Shown: positions 1 through 7,555, counted from the stretch's first letter. The stretch is DNA of 12,138 bases from Nocardioides sp. (GCA_021166815.1 JAJPEO010000049.1:1-12138); one strand, 5' to 3'. Notes: generated from the letters alone by a model not told the origin. Program-made: numbers and translations.

Positions 1-609
1 GAGTTCGCGGCGGCGATGTCGCGACTCGGCGTCGACAACGACACGCTGGTCGTCGCCTACGACGACAACTCGCTCTTCACCGCGTCCCGGCTGGCGTGGG
101 CGCTGCTGCACTACGGGCACGAGCGGGTCGCGGTGCTCGACGGCGGCTTCCCCGCCTGGGAGGAGGCCGGCCTCCCGGTGTCGGTCGGCGAGGCCGACGA
201 GCTCCCGCAGCCACGGAGCTTCGTCGTCGATGGGTCGCGCCAGCTCCGCCGGGAGATGGCGGAGGTCCGCGCCCTGCTCGACCGCGACGACGTCCGCCTG
301 GTCGACTGCCGGATGGACGCGACGTTCGACGCCTCGGCGGGACGGATCCCCGGTGCGACCCGGCTCCCGTCGCCGACCCTGGTCGGGGACGACGGCCGCT
401 TCAAGCGGGGGGAGGAGGTCGCCGCCCTGGCCGCGGCGGCCGGTATCGCCCAGGAGGGGCCCACCGTCCTCTACTGCGGGGGCGGCGTCTCGGCGGCGGC
501 GGTGCTGGTGTCGCTCCGCGACGCCGGGTACCAGAACCTCACCCTCTACGACGGCTCGTGGTCGGAGTGGTCCCGGCAAGACGAGAACCCGATCGAGAGG
601 CACGCATGA
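1..609 (+). CDS. Thiosulfate sulfurtransferase-like rhodanese, 5' partial
   Basis: Tandem-rhodanese protein that would move a sulfane sulfur from thiosulfate or another donor to a thiophilic acceptor, probably in the cytoplasm. The frame is open from base 1 (EFAAAM then SRLGVDNDTLVVAYDD), so the ATG at 16 is internal and roughly the first 75 residues of a usual ~280-residue protein lie off the window. Visible residues 1 to about 60 finish the N-terminal non-catalytic domain (LDGGFPAWEEAG is typical). Residues ~80-200 are the catalytic domain, with the active-site loop YCGGGVSA and catalytic Cys at visible residue 159 (codon 475-477). The six-residue loop fits the thiosulfate/3-mercaptopyruvate sulfurtransferase class, but donor specificity cannot be read from it. 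The stop overlaps the next start by four bases (ATGA), so it is the upstream member of the sulfur/molybdenum operon. Family assignment is sure; substrate is not. Confidence 0.9.
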   Translation, partial: EFAAAMSRLGVDNDTLVVAYDDNSLFTASRLAWALLHYGHERVAVLDGGFPAWEEAGLPVSVGEADELPQPRSFVVDGSRQLRREMAEVRALLDRDDVRLVDCRMDATFDASAGRIPGATRLPSPTLVGDDGRFKRGEEVAALAAAAGIAQEGPTVLYCGGGVSAAAVLVSLRDAGYQNLTLYDGSWSEWSRQDENPIERHA

Positions 610-992
610 GCCCGGCCAGGGGACCCGCCCCGCTCGGGGCCTACGCCCAGACGGTCACCGCCGCCGGTCTCTGCTTCGTCTCCGGCCAGGTGCCAGTCGA
701 CGAGCACGGCAACCACCTGCCCGCCGACGACGTGGCCGCCCAGGCCGAGCAGGTCTTCGCCAACCTCCAGGCCTGCCTGGTCGACCAGGGACTGACGATG
801 GCGGACGTCGTGTCGATCACGACGTTCCTGCGAGACATCGGCGACGCTGCCGCGGTCTCGGCGGTCCGCGGCCGCTTCTTCGGCGACCATCGGCCCACCA
901 GCACCGTCGTCGAGGTCTCGGGCTTCCTCAACCCCGCGTGGCGCCTGGAGGTCCAGGCGGTCGCCGCGGTCCGCGAACCCGATCAGCAGTAG
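606..992 (+). CDS. RidA/YjgF-family protein lacking the deaminase arginine
   Basis: 128-residue protein covering the full length of the YjgF/YER057c/UK114 fold, normally a trimer with active sites between subunits. Recognisable are the GAYAQTV start region (~9-15), the FVSGQVPVDEHG strand (~23-34) and the C-terminal LEVQAVAAV strand (~114-122). Archetypal RidA hydrolyses reactive enamine/imine intermediates using an Arg in the VEVxRLP motif. Here the matching segment is VEVSGFLNP, with Gly106 at the Arg position, so it falls with the Rid-like subfamilies that lack imine deaminase activity. These are often encoded beside catabolic genes for nitrogen compounds and heterocycles. The start is the ATG at 606, inside the upstream stop (ATGA overlap). 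The role in this operon is unknown; acting on an unstable product of the Mo hydroxylase is only an inference. Confidence 0.9.
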   Translation: MSPARGPAPLGAYAQTVTAAGLCFVSGQVPVDEHGNHLPADDVAAQAEQVFANLQACLVDQGLTMADVVSITTFLRDIGDAAAVSAVRGRFFGDHRPTSTVVEVSGFLNPAWRLEVQAVAAVREPDQQ

Positions 993-1000
993 GACAGGAG
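991..1000 (+). promoter_or_regulatory. Ribosome binding site fixing a GTG start
   Basis: The AGGACAGGAG segment ends five bases before the GTG at 1006. It is the only clear Shine-Dalgarno sequence needed in the first operon, because this is the only junction where neighbouring genes do not overlap. It supports the GTG start of the CoxG-like gene, for which no nearby ATG gives the complete N-terminal strand. Confidence 0.6.
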
Positions 1001-1005
1001 CCAGC

Positions 1006-1647
1006 GTGCGCATCGACAACCAGTTCACCGTCCCCGCGACCCCGGAGCGGGCCTGGGAGTTCCTCACCGACCTCGGCCGGGTGGCCCCGTGCCTGCCCGG
1101 TGCGACGGTGGAGTCGGTGGCGGGAGACACGCTCACCGGGCGGGTCGCGCTCCGCATCGGCCCGATGAACATGAGCTACGCCGGGGAGGCGGCGTTCGTG
1201 GTCAAGGACGACGAGAGCATGATCGCCACGATCGAGGCCGGCGGCCGTGATGGCCGCGGCGGCGGGACGGTGAAGGCGACGATCAAGGCCTCACTGGCCG
1301 AGGCCCCCGGCGGCACGCAGGTGAGCCTGGCCACGGATCTCGGGCTCACCGGCCGGGTGGCCCAGCTCGGCCAGGGACCGATCAAGGAGCTGAGCGCGAA
1401 GCTGATGGGCCAGTTCGCCGACTGCCTCGCGGCCAGGCTGGAGGAGCCGGCGACCCGGCCCGCGGACGCCGTCCGCCCCGGCGACACGACGCCGCCCGCC
1501 CGGCCGGTCGAACCCGTCGAGCCGATCAACCTGCTGGACGCCTCGCCGGTGCCGACGAAGGTGCTCGCCGGCGTCGCGGCCGTCGCGGTGGCGGTGGTCG
1601 TCGGCATCCTGCTGGGCCGCGCCGGCCGACGGAGTGGGGGACGCTGA
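1006..1647 (+). CDS. CoxG-family SRPBCC protein with C-terminal membrane anchor
   Basis: 213-residue protein with a GTG start. Residues 1-150 form an SRPBCC (START-like) domain of the carbon monoxide dehydrogenase subunit G family: the MRIDNQFTVPATPERAWEFL start, a CLPGA segment, a YAGEA strand and the long C-terminal helix ending MGQFADCLAARL. Residues ~150-183 are a Pro-rich linker. Residues ~186-204 (VLAGVAAVAVAVVVGILLG) form one transmembrane helix followed by an Arg-rich cytoplasmic tail, so it is probably tail-anchored with the binding domain in the cytosol. CoxG proteins recruit their Mo hydroxylase to the membrane and help pass electrons to quinone. Lying just upstream of the three hydroxylase subunits, this one probably does the same. 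The family name does not imply CO oxidation (see the large subunit). Its stop overlaps the next ATG by one base (TGATG). Confidence 0.9.
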   Translation: MRIDNQFTVPATPERAWEFLTDLGRVAPCLPGATVESVAGDTLTGRVALRIGPMNMSYAGEAAFVVKDDESMIATIEAGGRDGRGGGTVKATIKASLAEAPGGTQVSLATDLGLTGRVAQLGQGPIKELSAKLMGQFADCLAARLEEPATRPADAVRPGDTTPPARPVEPVEPINLLDASPVPTKVLAGVAAVAVAVVVGILLGRAGRRSGGR

Positions 1648-2516
1648 TGTCCGACGTGCTGACCACGATGGCCTACGAGCGGGCCCGCAGCGTCCCCGAG
1701 GCGATCGTCCTGCTCGCCGAGGGCGGCGAGGACGCCCGACCGATCTCCGGTGGCCAGAGCCTGGTGCCGATGATGAACCTGGGGCTCGCGGCCCCGGCGT
1801 TCCTCGTCGACGTCTCCGCGATCCCGGGGCTGCGCAGCGTCGGCGTGGAGGGTGACCACCTGGTCATCGGCGCCGCGGTCACGCACGCGGAGCTGACCAG
1901 CGACCCCGTGATCGCCGAGCACGCGCCGTTGCTGGCCCGCGCGGCCGCTCACATCGGCAGCCAGCGGATCCGCAACCGGGGCACCATCGGGGGCTCGGTC
2001 GCGCACGGCGACGCCGCCGCCGAGCTGCCGGTGAGCTGCCATGTGCTCGACGCCGACTACCAGGTCGAGAGCCGAGCCGGCGCCGAGTGGCGCCCGGCGC
2101 GCGCCTTCTCCCTGGGCTATTACCAGACCGATCTCGCGCCCGGCGAGCTGGTCACGGCCGTCCGGGTGCCGCTCCGTCCCGGGCACGGTTGGGGGTTCCA
2201 GGAGTACTCCCGCAGGTCCGGGGACTTCGCGCTGGCGTCCGCCGCCGCGGGTGTCGCCCTGGACGGCGGACGGATCAGTAGCGTGGCGATCGGGGTGACC
2301 GGCGCGGCCGACCGGCCGCTGCGGCTGGACGCCGTCGAGCAGCGGCTGACCGGTCTGACCGTGGAGGAGGGCGTCCGGTCGATCACCGGGCTCGCCGGGG
2401 AGCTCGACGTGGCCGACGACCCGTACTGCGGGGCGTCGGAGCGGGCCCGGCTGATCGAGGCGATGGCGGTGCGCGCGGTCCGGGAGGCCTGCGCCGATGC
2501 GAGGAGGGACCAGTGA
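1647..2516 (+). CDS. Molybdenum hydroxylase FAD-binding (medium) subunit
   Basis: 289-residue FAD subunit of the CoxM/CutM/XdhB type, carrying electrons from the iron-sulfur subunit to the final acceptor. Both hallmark FAD-binding motifs are present: SGGQSLVP at residues 34-41 (diphosphate binding) and TIGGSVAHGDAAAELP at 113-128. The C-terminal half (~180-285) is the CO-dehydrogenase flavoprotein C-terminal domain, with EYSRRSGDFALASAAAGVAL and the GVTGAADRP segment. No NAD-binding insertion is evident, so the acceptor may be a quinone delivered with help from the CoxG-like protein rather than NAD; this is an inference. It is translationally coupled on both sides: its ATG uses the last base of the upstream stop, and its own TGA overlaps the next ATG by one base. 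Confidence 0.95.
   Translation: MSDVLTTMAYERARSVPEAIVLLAEGGEDARPISGGQSLVPMMNLGLAAPAFLVDVSAIPGLRSVGVEGDHLVIGAAVTHAELTSDPVIAEHAPLLARAAAHIGSQRIRNRGTIGGSVAHGDAAAELPVSCHVLDADYQVESRAGAEWRPARAFSLGYYQTDLAPGELVTAVRVPLRPGHGWGFQEYSRRSGDFALASAAAGVALDGGRISSVAIGVTGAADRPLRLDAVEQRLTGLTVEEGVRSITGLAGELDVADDPYCGASERARLIEAMAVRAVREACADARRDQ
2501..2507 (+). promoter_or_regulatory. Ribosome binding site deciding the start of the [2Fe-2S] subunit
   Basis: GAGGAGG lies inside the 3' end of the FAD-subunit gene. It is eight bases from the ATG at 2516 and only five from the in-frame GTG at 2513. The spacing and codon type favour the ATG, giving a one-base TGATG overlap with the upstream stop. Confidence 0.6.
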
Positions 2517-3004
2517 TGACTGGCGGCATGGGCACCGCGGAGACGACGATCACGCTCAACGGCGCGAAGGTGACCGGCCAGGCGCCGGCCGACACCACGT
2601 TGGTGCGCTGGCTGCGCGAGCAGGCGCACGCGTACGAGGTGAAGGAGGGCTGCAACGAAGGCACCTGTGGCACCTGCACGGTCCTCGTCGACGGCCGTGC
2701 GGCAACGGGCTGCACGACGCTCGCGGTCCAGGTCGACGGGGCCACGGTGGAGACCAGCGCCTCCCTCGCCGACGGCGAGGAGCTCAGTCCGCTGCAGGCG
2801 AAGATATGGGAGAACGGTGCCGCGCAGTGCGGCTTCTGCACCCAGGGGATGCTGATGTCCGCCGTCGAGCTGCTGCGGTCCGGTGTCGAGGTCACGCCCG
2901 CCGTCGTGCGCGAGCACCTGCACGGCAACCTCTGCCGCTGCACGGGCTACCAGGCGATCGTCGATGCAGTGGTCGACGCGGCCGCGGAGGGGGCGACGCG
3001 ATGA
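2516..3004 (+). CDS. Molybdenum hydroxylase [2Fe-2S] (small) subunit
   Basis: 162-residue small subunit of the CoxS/CutS/XdhC type that relays electrons from the Mo centre to FAD through two [2Fe-2S] clusters. The N-terminal plant-type ferredoxin domain (~9-85) has its four ligands as Cys46, Cys51, Cys54 and Cys66 (CX4CX2CX11C). The C-terminal helical domain has CGFC at Cys105/Cys108 and CRC at Cys140/Cys142, the usual second cluster. All eight ligands are present and the length is normal for the family. The chosen start is the ATG at 2516; an in-frame GTG at 2513 would add one residue. The stop forms an ATGA overlap with the large-subunit gene. There is no signal peptide, so the complex is cytoplasmic. 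No maturation genes of the XdhC or CoxDEF type are visible in the window. Confidence 0.96.
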   Translation: MTGGMGTAETTITLNGAKVTGQAPADTTLVRWLREQAHAYEVKEGCNEGTCGTCTVLVDGRAATGCTTLAVQVDGATVETSASLADGEELSPLQAKIWENGAAQCGFCTQGMLMSAVELLRSGVEVTPAVVREHLHGNLCRCTGYQAIVDAVVDAAAEGATR

Positions 3005-5301
3005 CCGAGACGCTCTCGAGCCGGACGGCCTCGACGACCCGTGTCGTCAACCAGGCGGTGCCGCGCCGCGACTCCCACGAGAAGCTGCGCGGCCGGACCC
3101 GGTACGCCGGCGACGTCGACATCGCCGGGCAGCTCCACGCCCGGCTGGTGCGCTCGCCCGTGCCGTCGGCGCGGATCGTCGCGCGGGACGCGTCCGCGGC
3201 CCTCCAGGTGCCGGGTGTGGTCGCGGTGCTCTTCGGCGAGGACGTGCCGAACAACGAGATCCCGACCAACACCGCGGGCATCAAGGGCCGGCCGCTGCCG
3301 CCGTCGTGGGTGCTCGCCGTCGAGCGGGTGCGCTACCACGGCGAGCCGGTCGCCCTGATCGTGGCGGAGAGCCCGCGCGCGCTCGCCGCGGCGGAGGCGC
3401 TCGTCGAGGTGGAGTACGACGTGCTCCCGGTCGTCTCCGACCCGGAGCGGGCGCTGGAGCCGGGGTCGCCGGAGGTGCACGAAGGCGGCAACCTGCTCAG
3501 CCAGTGGCGCATCGACCGGGGAGACGTCGACCGGGCGTTCGCCGAGGCCCCGATCGTGGTCGAGGGCAGCTACGAGGCGCAGGTCGTCGACCATGCCTAC
3601 CTGGAGCTGGAGACCGGCATCGGCTGGCTGGACGACGAAGGCGTCATCAACATCAAGGCCTCCACCCAGGAGATCGAGCACTACCGCCGGATCGCCCACA
3701 TCGTGGGGCTGCCGGACTCCAAGGTCCGGGTGCAGGCGCCCTACCTCGGCGGCGGCTTCGGCGGCAAGGAGGACATGACCGTCGAGCCCTACATCGCGCT
3801 GGCGGTGCAACGGACCGGGCGGCCGGTCAAGATGGTGTGGAGCCGCCAGGAGTCGCTGACCGCGCGGGCCAAGCGGCACCCGGTCCGGATGCGCTACCGC
3901 ACGGCTGCGGCCGCGGACGGCACGCTGCTGGCCCATGACATCGAGATCGTCTCCGATGCGGGCGCCTACCCGCTGCTGAGCGGCTTCGTGCTGCTCTACA
4001 TCACGCTGAACGCCGCCGGGCCCTACCGCTGCGACAACGTGCGGGTGCACTCGCGCGCGGCGTACACGAACAACACGCCGGGCTCGGCGTTCCGCGGCTT
4101 CGGCGGGATGCAGCCCGTGCTCGCCTACGAGGCGCAGATCGACAGGGTCGCCGACGCCGCGGGCCGGGACCGGGTCGAGGTGCGCAAGGCCAACGCCTTC
4201 GTCGTCGGTGACCGGATCCCGGCGGGCCAGCGGATCGAGACCGCGGTGTGGCTGCCGCAGTGCATCGACGCGGTGCTGGAGGCGATCGGTCCGCGACCGG
4301 AGCCGTCGTCCCCGGAGCACCGGGTCGGGCTCGGGCTGGCGTGCAACGTGCAGCCCTACGGCCGGGTCGCCTGGATGAACGACTCCGCGTCGGCGTGGGT
4401 GGGCTGCGAGCGCGACGGCGGCGTCGTCGTGCGCTGCGGCGTCCCGGACGTGGGCGGTGGCCAGGTCTCGTCGCTCGCGCAGATCGCCGCCGAGGTGCTG
4501 CACGTGCCGATGGACAGCGTCACGGTGCACTTCGGCGACAGCGCACGCACGCCGCTGGCGGGGCGCACCACGGCCACCCGCCAGCTGTACATGTCCGGCA
4601 ACGCCGTGCTGTCCGCGGCCGAGGAGCTGCGCGGCCAGCTGCTCGAGGGCGTGGCGCAGGTCACCGGGCAGCCCGTGTCGGAGCTGACGCTCACCGAGGG
4701 CGGCGTGCTCACCCCGGGCGGCGTGGTGCCGCTGGCCGAGGTGGTGGCCATGTGCCTGGCGTCCGGGGTCGCGATCAACGCGATGCGGACCTACTTCGCG
4801 CCGACGGGCGAGCCGGTGACCGAGCTGGTCGACTCCGAGCGGATCGTGCCGGACTTCACCTTCGGCGCGCACGCGGCGTACGTCGAGGTCGACACCCGCA
4901 CCGGGCAGGTGCGGCCGCTGCGCTACGTGGCCGCCCACGACGTGGGTCGAGCCATCAACCCGCTGAGCGTCCGCGGCCAGATCCAGGGCGCGGTCGTCCA
5001 GGGCATCGGCTACGCGCTGACGGAGCGGATCGTGTACGACGAGGGCGTCAACCTGACCGGCGCGTTCTACCAGTACGCCATCCCGACCGCCGCCGACTGC
5101 CCGGAGATCGAGGTGGCGATCCTCGAGTCCGGCGAGGGCGTGGGCCCGTTCCACGCCCGCGGCATCGGCGAGCCGCCGATCGGTCCGTGCGCGGCCACCC
5201 TGGCCAGTGCCGTCGAGGACGCCGTGGGCGCCCGACCGGCCACGCTGCCGATGCTCGCGGAGACCGTGCTGGCGTGCGTCGACCAGGGAGGCCGGGCATG
5301 A
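3001..5301 (+). CDS. Xanthine dehydrogenase-superfamily molybdopterin-binding large subunit
   Basis: 766-residue catalytic subunit carrying the Mo-molybdopterin centre; it hydroxylates a C-H bond with water-derived oxygen. An N-terminal a/b hammerhead domain spans ~15-130 and the two-part Mo-cofactor domain follows. Recognisable active-site elements are Gln223 in STQ, GGGFGGKE (250-257), the AFRGFG loop (363-368) and the catalytic Glu724 in GIGEPP. The AFRGFG loop is that of xanthine dehydrogenases and related enzymes, not the AYxCSFR or AYRGAGR loops of form I/II CO-dehydrogenase-like proteins, so CO oxidation is unlikely. Ungapped alignment to bovine xanthine oxidase between the NIR/NVR and AFRGF segments puts Tyr333 where substrate-binding Arg880 sits, while Glu257 matches Glu802. 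Xanthine itself is therefore doubtful, and an aldehyde or N-heterocycle is possible. The start at 3001 gives an ATGA overlap with the small subunit, and the same overlap recurs at the 3' end. Confidence 0.95.
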   Translation: MTETLSSRTASTTRVVNQAVPRRDSHEKLRGRTRYAGDVDIAGQLHARLVRSPVPSARIVARDASAALQVPGVVAVLFGEDVPNNEIPTNTAGIKGRPLPPSWVLAVERVRYHGEPVALIVAESPRALAAAEALVEVEYDVLPVVSDPERALEPGSPEVHEGGNLLSQWRIDRGDVDRAFAEAPIVVEGSYEAQVVDHAYLELETGIGWLDDEGVINIKASTQEIEHYRRIAHIVGLPDSKVRVQAPYLGGGFGGKEDMTVEPYIALAVQRTGRPVKMVWSRQESLTARAKRHPVRMRYRTAAAADGTLLAHDIEIVSDAGAYPLLSGFVLLYITLNAAGPYRCDNVRVHSRAAYTNNTPGSAFRGFGGMQPVLAYEAQIDRVADAAGRDRVEVRKANAFVVGDRIPAGQRIETAVWLPQCIDAVLEAIGPRPEPSSPEHRVGLGLACNVQPYGRVAWMNDSASAWVGCERDGGVVVRCGVPDVGGGQVSSLAQIAAEVLHVPMDSVTVHFGDSARTPLAGRTTATRQLYMSGNAVLSAAEELRGQLLEGVAQVTGQPVSELTLTEGGVLTPGGVVPLAEVVAMCLASGVAINAMRTYFAPTGEPVTELVDSERIVPDFTFGAHAAYVEVDTRTGQVRPLRYVAAHDVGRAINPLSVRGQIQGAVVQGIGYALTERIVYDEGVNLTGAFYQYAIPTAADCPEIEVAILESGEGVGPFHARGIGEPPIGPCAATLASAVEDAVGARPATLPMLAETVLACVDQGGRA

Positions 5302-6704
5302 GCGCGACGGGTGTCGACCGGCAACGGACCACCGCGGGGCTCCACGTCGTCACCGTCGAGACCTCCAGCCTCGGGGACCGCAGCTACCTGGTCCACGACG
5401 GGTCGGTCGCGTTCGTGGTGGACCCGCAGCGCGACATCGACCGGGTGCTCGAGGTGCTGGACCGCGAGCGGCTGTCGCTGACCCACGTCTTCGAGACGCA
5501 CGTCCACAACGACTACGTCACCGGCGGCCTGACCCTGGCCCGCGAGACCGGTGCGGCGTACCTGCTCAACGGCGCCGACGAGGTCTCCTTCGACCGGGAG
5601 CCGCTGCGCGACGGACAGCTTCTCGAGGTCGGCGACCGGATGCGGGTGGCGGTGGTCGCCACTCCCGGCCACACGTTCCACCACCTCTCCTACGTGCTGC
5701 GGGACCGGGACGCCGACCTGGGCCGAGCGGTGTTCTCCGGCGGCTCCCTGCTCTACGGCTCGACCGGCCGGCCGGACCTGCTGGGCGAGGAGCACACCGA
5801 CCGGCTCGCCCGGCTGCAGCACGGCTCGGCGCACCGGCTGGGGCGGCTGCTCCCCGACGACGCGAGGCTCTACCCCACCCACGGGTTCGGGTCGTTCTGC
5901 TCGGCCACCCAGTCCGACGCGGTCGACTCCACGATCGGCGACGAGCGGAGGACCAACCCGGTGCTGGTCGACGACGAGGCGACGTACGTGCGGGAGCTGC
6001 TCGCAGGTCTGGGGCCGTGGCCGAGCTACTACGCCCACATCGCGCCGCTCAACGTGGCGGGTCCCGGCCGCGGCGACCTCACGCCGCCCCGGGAGGCGAC
6101 GGCGGCGGAGATCCGGCGCCGCATCGACGCGGGGGAGTGGGTCGTCGACCTGCGCGGCCGCACCGCCTTCGCGACCGGTCACGTCCGCGGCAGCGTCAAC
6201 GTCGGCCTCGACGGGGCCTTCGCGACGAACCTCGGCTGGCTCTTCGACTGGGGCACCCCGCTCACGCTGCTGGGGTCGCGACCCGACGACGTCGCCGCGG
6301 CCCAGGTCGAGCTGATGCGCATCGGGATCGAGCGGCCGGTGGCCGCGGCCCCCGGCGACCCCCAGCGGTGGGACGAGCGGCCCCTGGGCTCGTTCGAGCA
6401 GGCGGACTTCCCCCGCCTGGCCGCCGCCCTCGCGCGGCAGCAGGTGGACGTCCTCGACGTACGACGGGCCGAGGAGTTCGACGCCGGGCACATCGACGGA
6501 GCGGTGAACGTGCCGTTGCACGAGCTGCGAGCGCGGCACGGCGAGCTGCCGCGACGCCCGCTGTGGATCCACTGCCAGAGCGGCTACCGGGCGTCGATCG
6601 CGGCGTCGTTGCTGGCGGCGGAGGGGCGCGACGTCGTCGCGGTCGACGACCACTTCGGCCGGGCCGCCGACGCGGGTCTCCCCGTGCTCAGCCGGCCGGC
6701 ATGA
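5298..6704 (+). CDS. Metallo-beta-lactamase/double rhodanese fusion, persulfide dioxygenase-like
   Basis: 468-residue fusion. Residues ~12-250 are a metallo-beta-lactamase fold related to ETHE1/persulfide dioxygenases, which oxidise glutathione or other low-molecular-weight persulfides to sulfite. Metal-site motifs are THVHNDYVTGG (His68, His70, Asp72), TPGHTFHH (His125) and PTHGFGSFCSA (His195). The third iron ligand of ETHE1, Asp154 in FTGD, aligns with Gly149 in FSGGSLL. Residues ~265-365 are a rhodanese domain with no Cys in its loop (around 323-330, TLLGSRPDD), so it is probably structural. Residues ~375-465 are a second rhodanese domain with the active loop HCQSGYRAS and catalytic Cys426. 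Such fusions couple sulfur transfer and oxidation. It overlaps the genes on both sides by four bases (ATGA), linking sulfane-sulfur oxidation to the hydroxylase upstream and the exporter downstream. The fold is certain; the exact substrate is inferred. Confidence 0.9.
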   Translation: MSATGVDRQRTTAGLHVVTVETSSLGDRSYLVHDGSVAFVVDPQRDIDRVLEVLDRERLSLTHVFETHVHNDYVTGGLTLARETGAAYLLNGADEVSFDREPLRDGQLLEVGDRMRVAVVATPGHTFHHLSYVLRDRDADLGRAVFSGGSLLYGSTGRPDLLGEEHTDRLARLQHGSAHRLGRLLPDDARLYPTHGFGSFCSATQSDAVDSTIGDERRTNPVLVDDEATYVRELLAGLGPWPSYYAHIAPLNVAGPGRGDLTPPREATAAEIRRRIDAGEWVVDLRGRTAFATGHVRGSVNVGLDGAFATNLGWLFDWGTPLTLLGSRPDDVAAAQVELMRIGIERPVAAAPGDPQRWDERPLGSFEQADFPRLAAALARQQVDVLDVRRAEEFDAGHIDGAVNVPLHELRARHGELPRRPLWIHCQSGYRASIAASLLAAEGRDVVAVDDHFGRAADAGLPVLSRPA

Positions 6705-7546
6705 CCCTCGTCCTCGTCCTGGCGCTCTCGCTGGTCGTCGGCGTCGCGCTCGGGGCCCTGGGCGGCGGCGGGTCGATCCTGACCGTCCCGATCCTGGTCT
6801 ACGTCGCCGGCCTCGACGCCAAGGAGGCGATCGCGACGTCGCTGCTCGTGGTGGGGACGACCTCGGCGGTGGGCGCGATCACGCACGCCCGCGCGGGCCG
6901 GATCCGCTGGCGTACGGGCGCGGTCTTCGGCCTGGGCGGGATGGTCGGCGCGTTCGTCGGCGGCCTCGTCGCCGGCCACCTGCCGGGACGGCTCCTGCTG
7001 ACGGCCTTCGCGACGATGATGATCGCCACCGCCGTCGCCATGCTGCGCGGGCCCCGCGTGGCACCGGCCGTCGGCGAGCTCAAGGTGGTCCGGGCGCTGG
7101 TCGACGGCATCGTCGTGGGACTGCTGACGGGGCTCGTCGGTGCCGGGGGAGGGTTCCTCGTCGTCCCGGCCCTCGTGCTGCTGGGCGGGCTGCCGATGCC
7201 GGTCGCGGTCGGCACGTCGCTGGTCGTGATCGCCATGAAGTCGGCGGCGGGTCTGGCCGGCTACCTCACCACCGTCTCGATCCCCTGGGACCTCGCGCTC
7301 CCGGTCACCGCCGTGGCGATCTGCGGCACCGTCGTCGGCGGTCGGCTCACCGGCCGCATCCCCGAGGACCGGCTCCGGGCGATCTTCGGCTGGTTCGTGC
7401 TCGTGGTCGGCACCTTCGTGCTGCTGGAGCAGGCGGCGCCGTCGAGCTGGCTGCTGCCCGGCGTGCTCGTGCTCGCCGTGGTCGCCCTCGCGCTGGGCGC
7501 CCGGGCGTGGGTCGAGCGGCCACGCTCGGTGACCGGACGCTCCTGA
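6701..7546 (+). CDS. TauE/SafE-family membrane transporter
   Basis: 281-residue polytopic membrane protein (formerly DUF81), with about eight hydrophobic segments in two homologous halves. The repeat signature is seen twice: GALGGGGSILTVPIL at residues 18-32 and GLVGAGGGFLVVPAL at 144-158. Family members transport sulfite, sulfonates, sulfoacetate or other small anions across the inner membrane. As the last gene of an operon that encodes a persulfide dioxygenase-like enzyme, export of sulfite or a related sulfur oxyanion is the natural reading, but specificity cannot be seen in the sequence. The ATG at 6701 overlaps the upstream stop by four bases. The C-terminus is a short Arg-rich tail. The stop lies nine bases from the convergent stop of the SDR gene. 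Confidence 0.9.
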   Translation: MTLVLVLALSLVVGVALGALGGGGSILTVPILVYVAGLDAKEAIATSLLVVGTTSAVGAITHARAGRIRWRTGAVFGLGGMVGAFVGGLVAGHLPGRLLLTAFATMMIATAVAMLRGPRVAPAVGELKVVRALVDGIVVGLLTGLVGAGGGFLVVPALVLLGGLPMPVAVGTSLVVIAMKSAAGLAGYLTTVSIPWDLALPVTAVAICGTVVGGRLTGRIPEDRLRAIFGWFVLVVGTFVLLEQAAPSSWLLPGVLVLAVVALALGARAWVERPRSVTGRS

Positions 7547-7555
7547 GGCGGCGCG

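Noticed and set aside
2947..5154. 735-codon - strand open frame opposite the Mo large subunit
   Set aside because: Low-complexity composition and no motifs; it is the antisense shadow of a clearly conserved gene.
1006..5301. Labelling the hydroxylase genes as aerobic CO dehydrogenase (coxGMSL)
   Set aside because: The large-subunit loop is SAFRGFGG instead of the CO dehydrogenase AYxCSFR motif, so CoxG and the gene order alone do not justify it.
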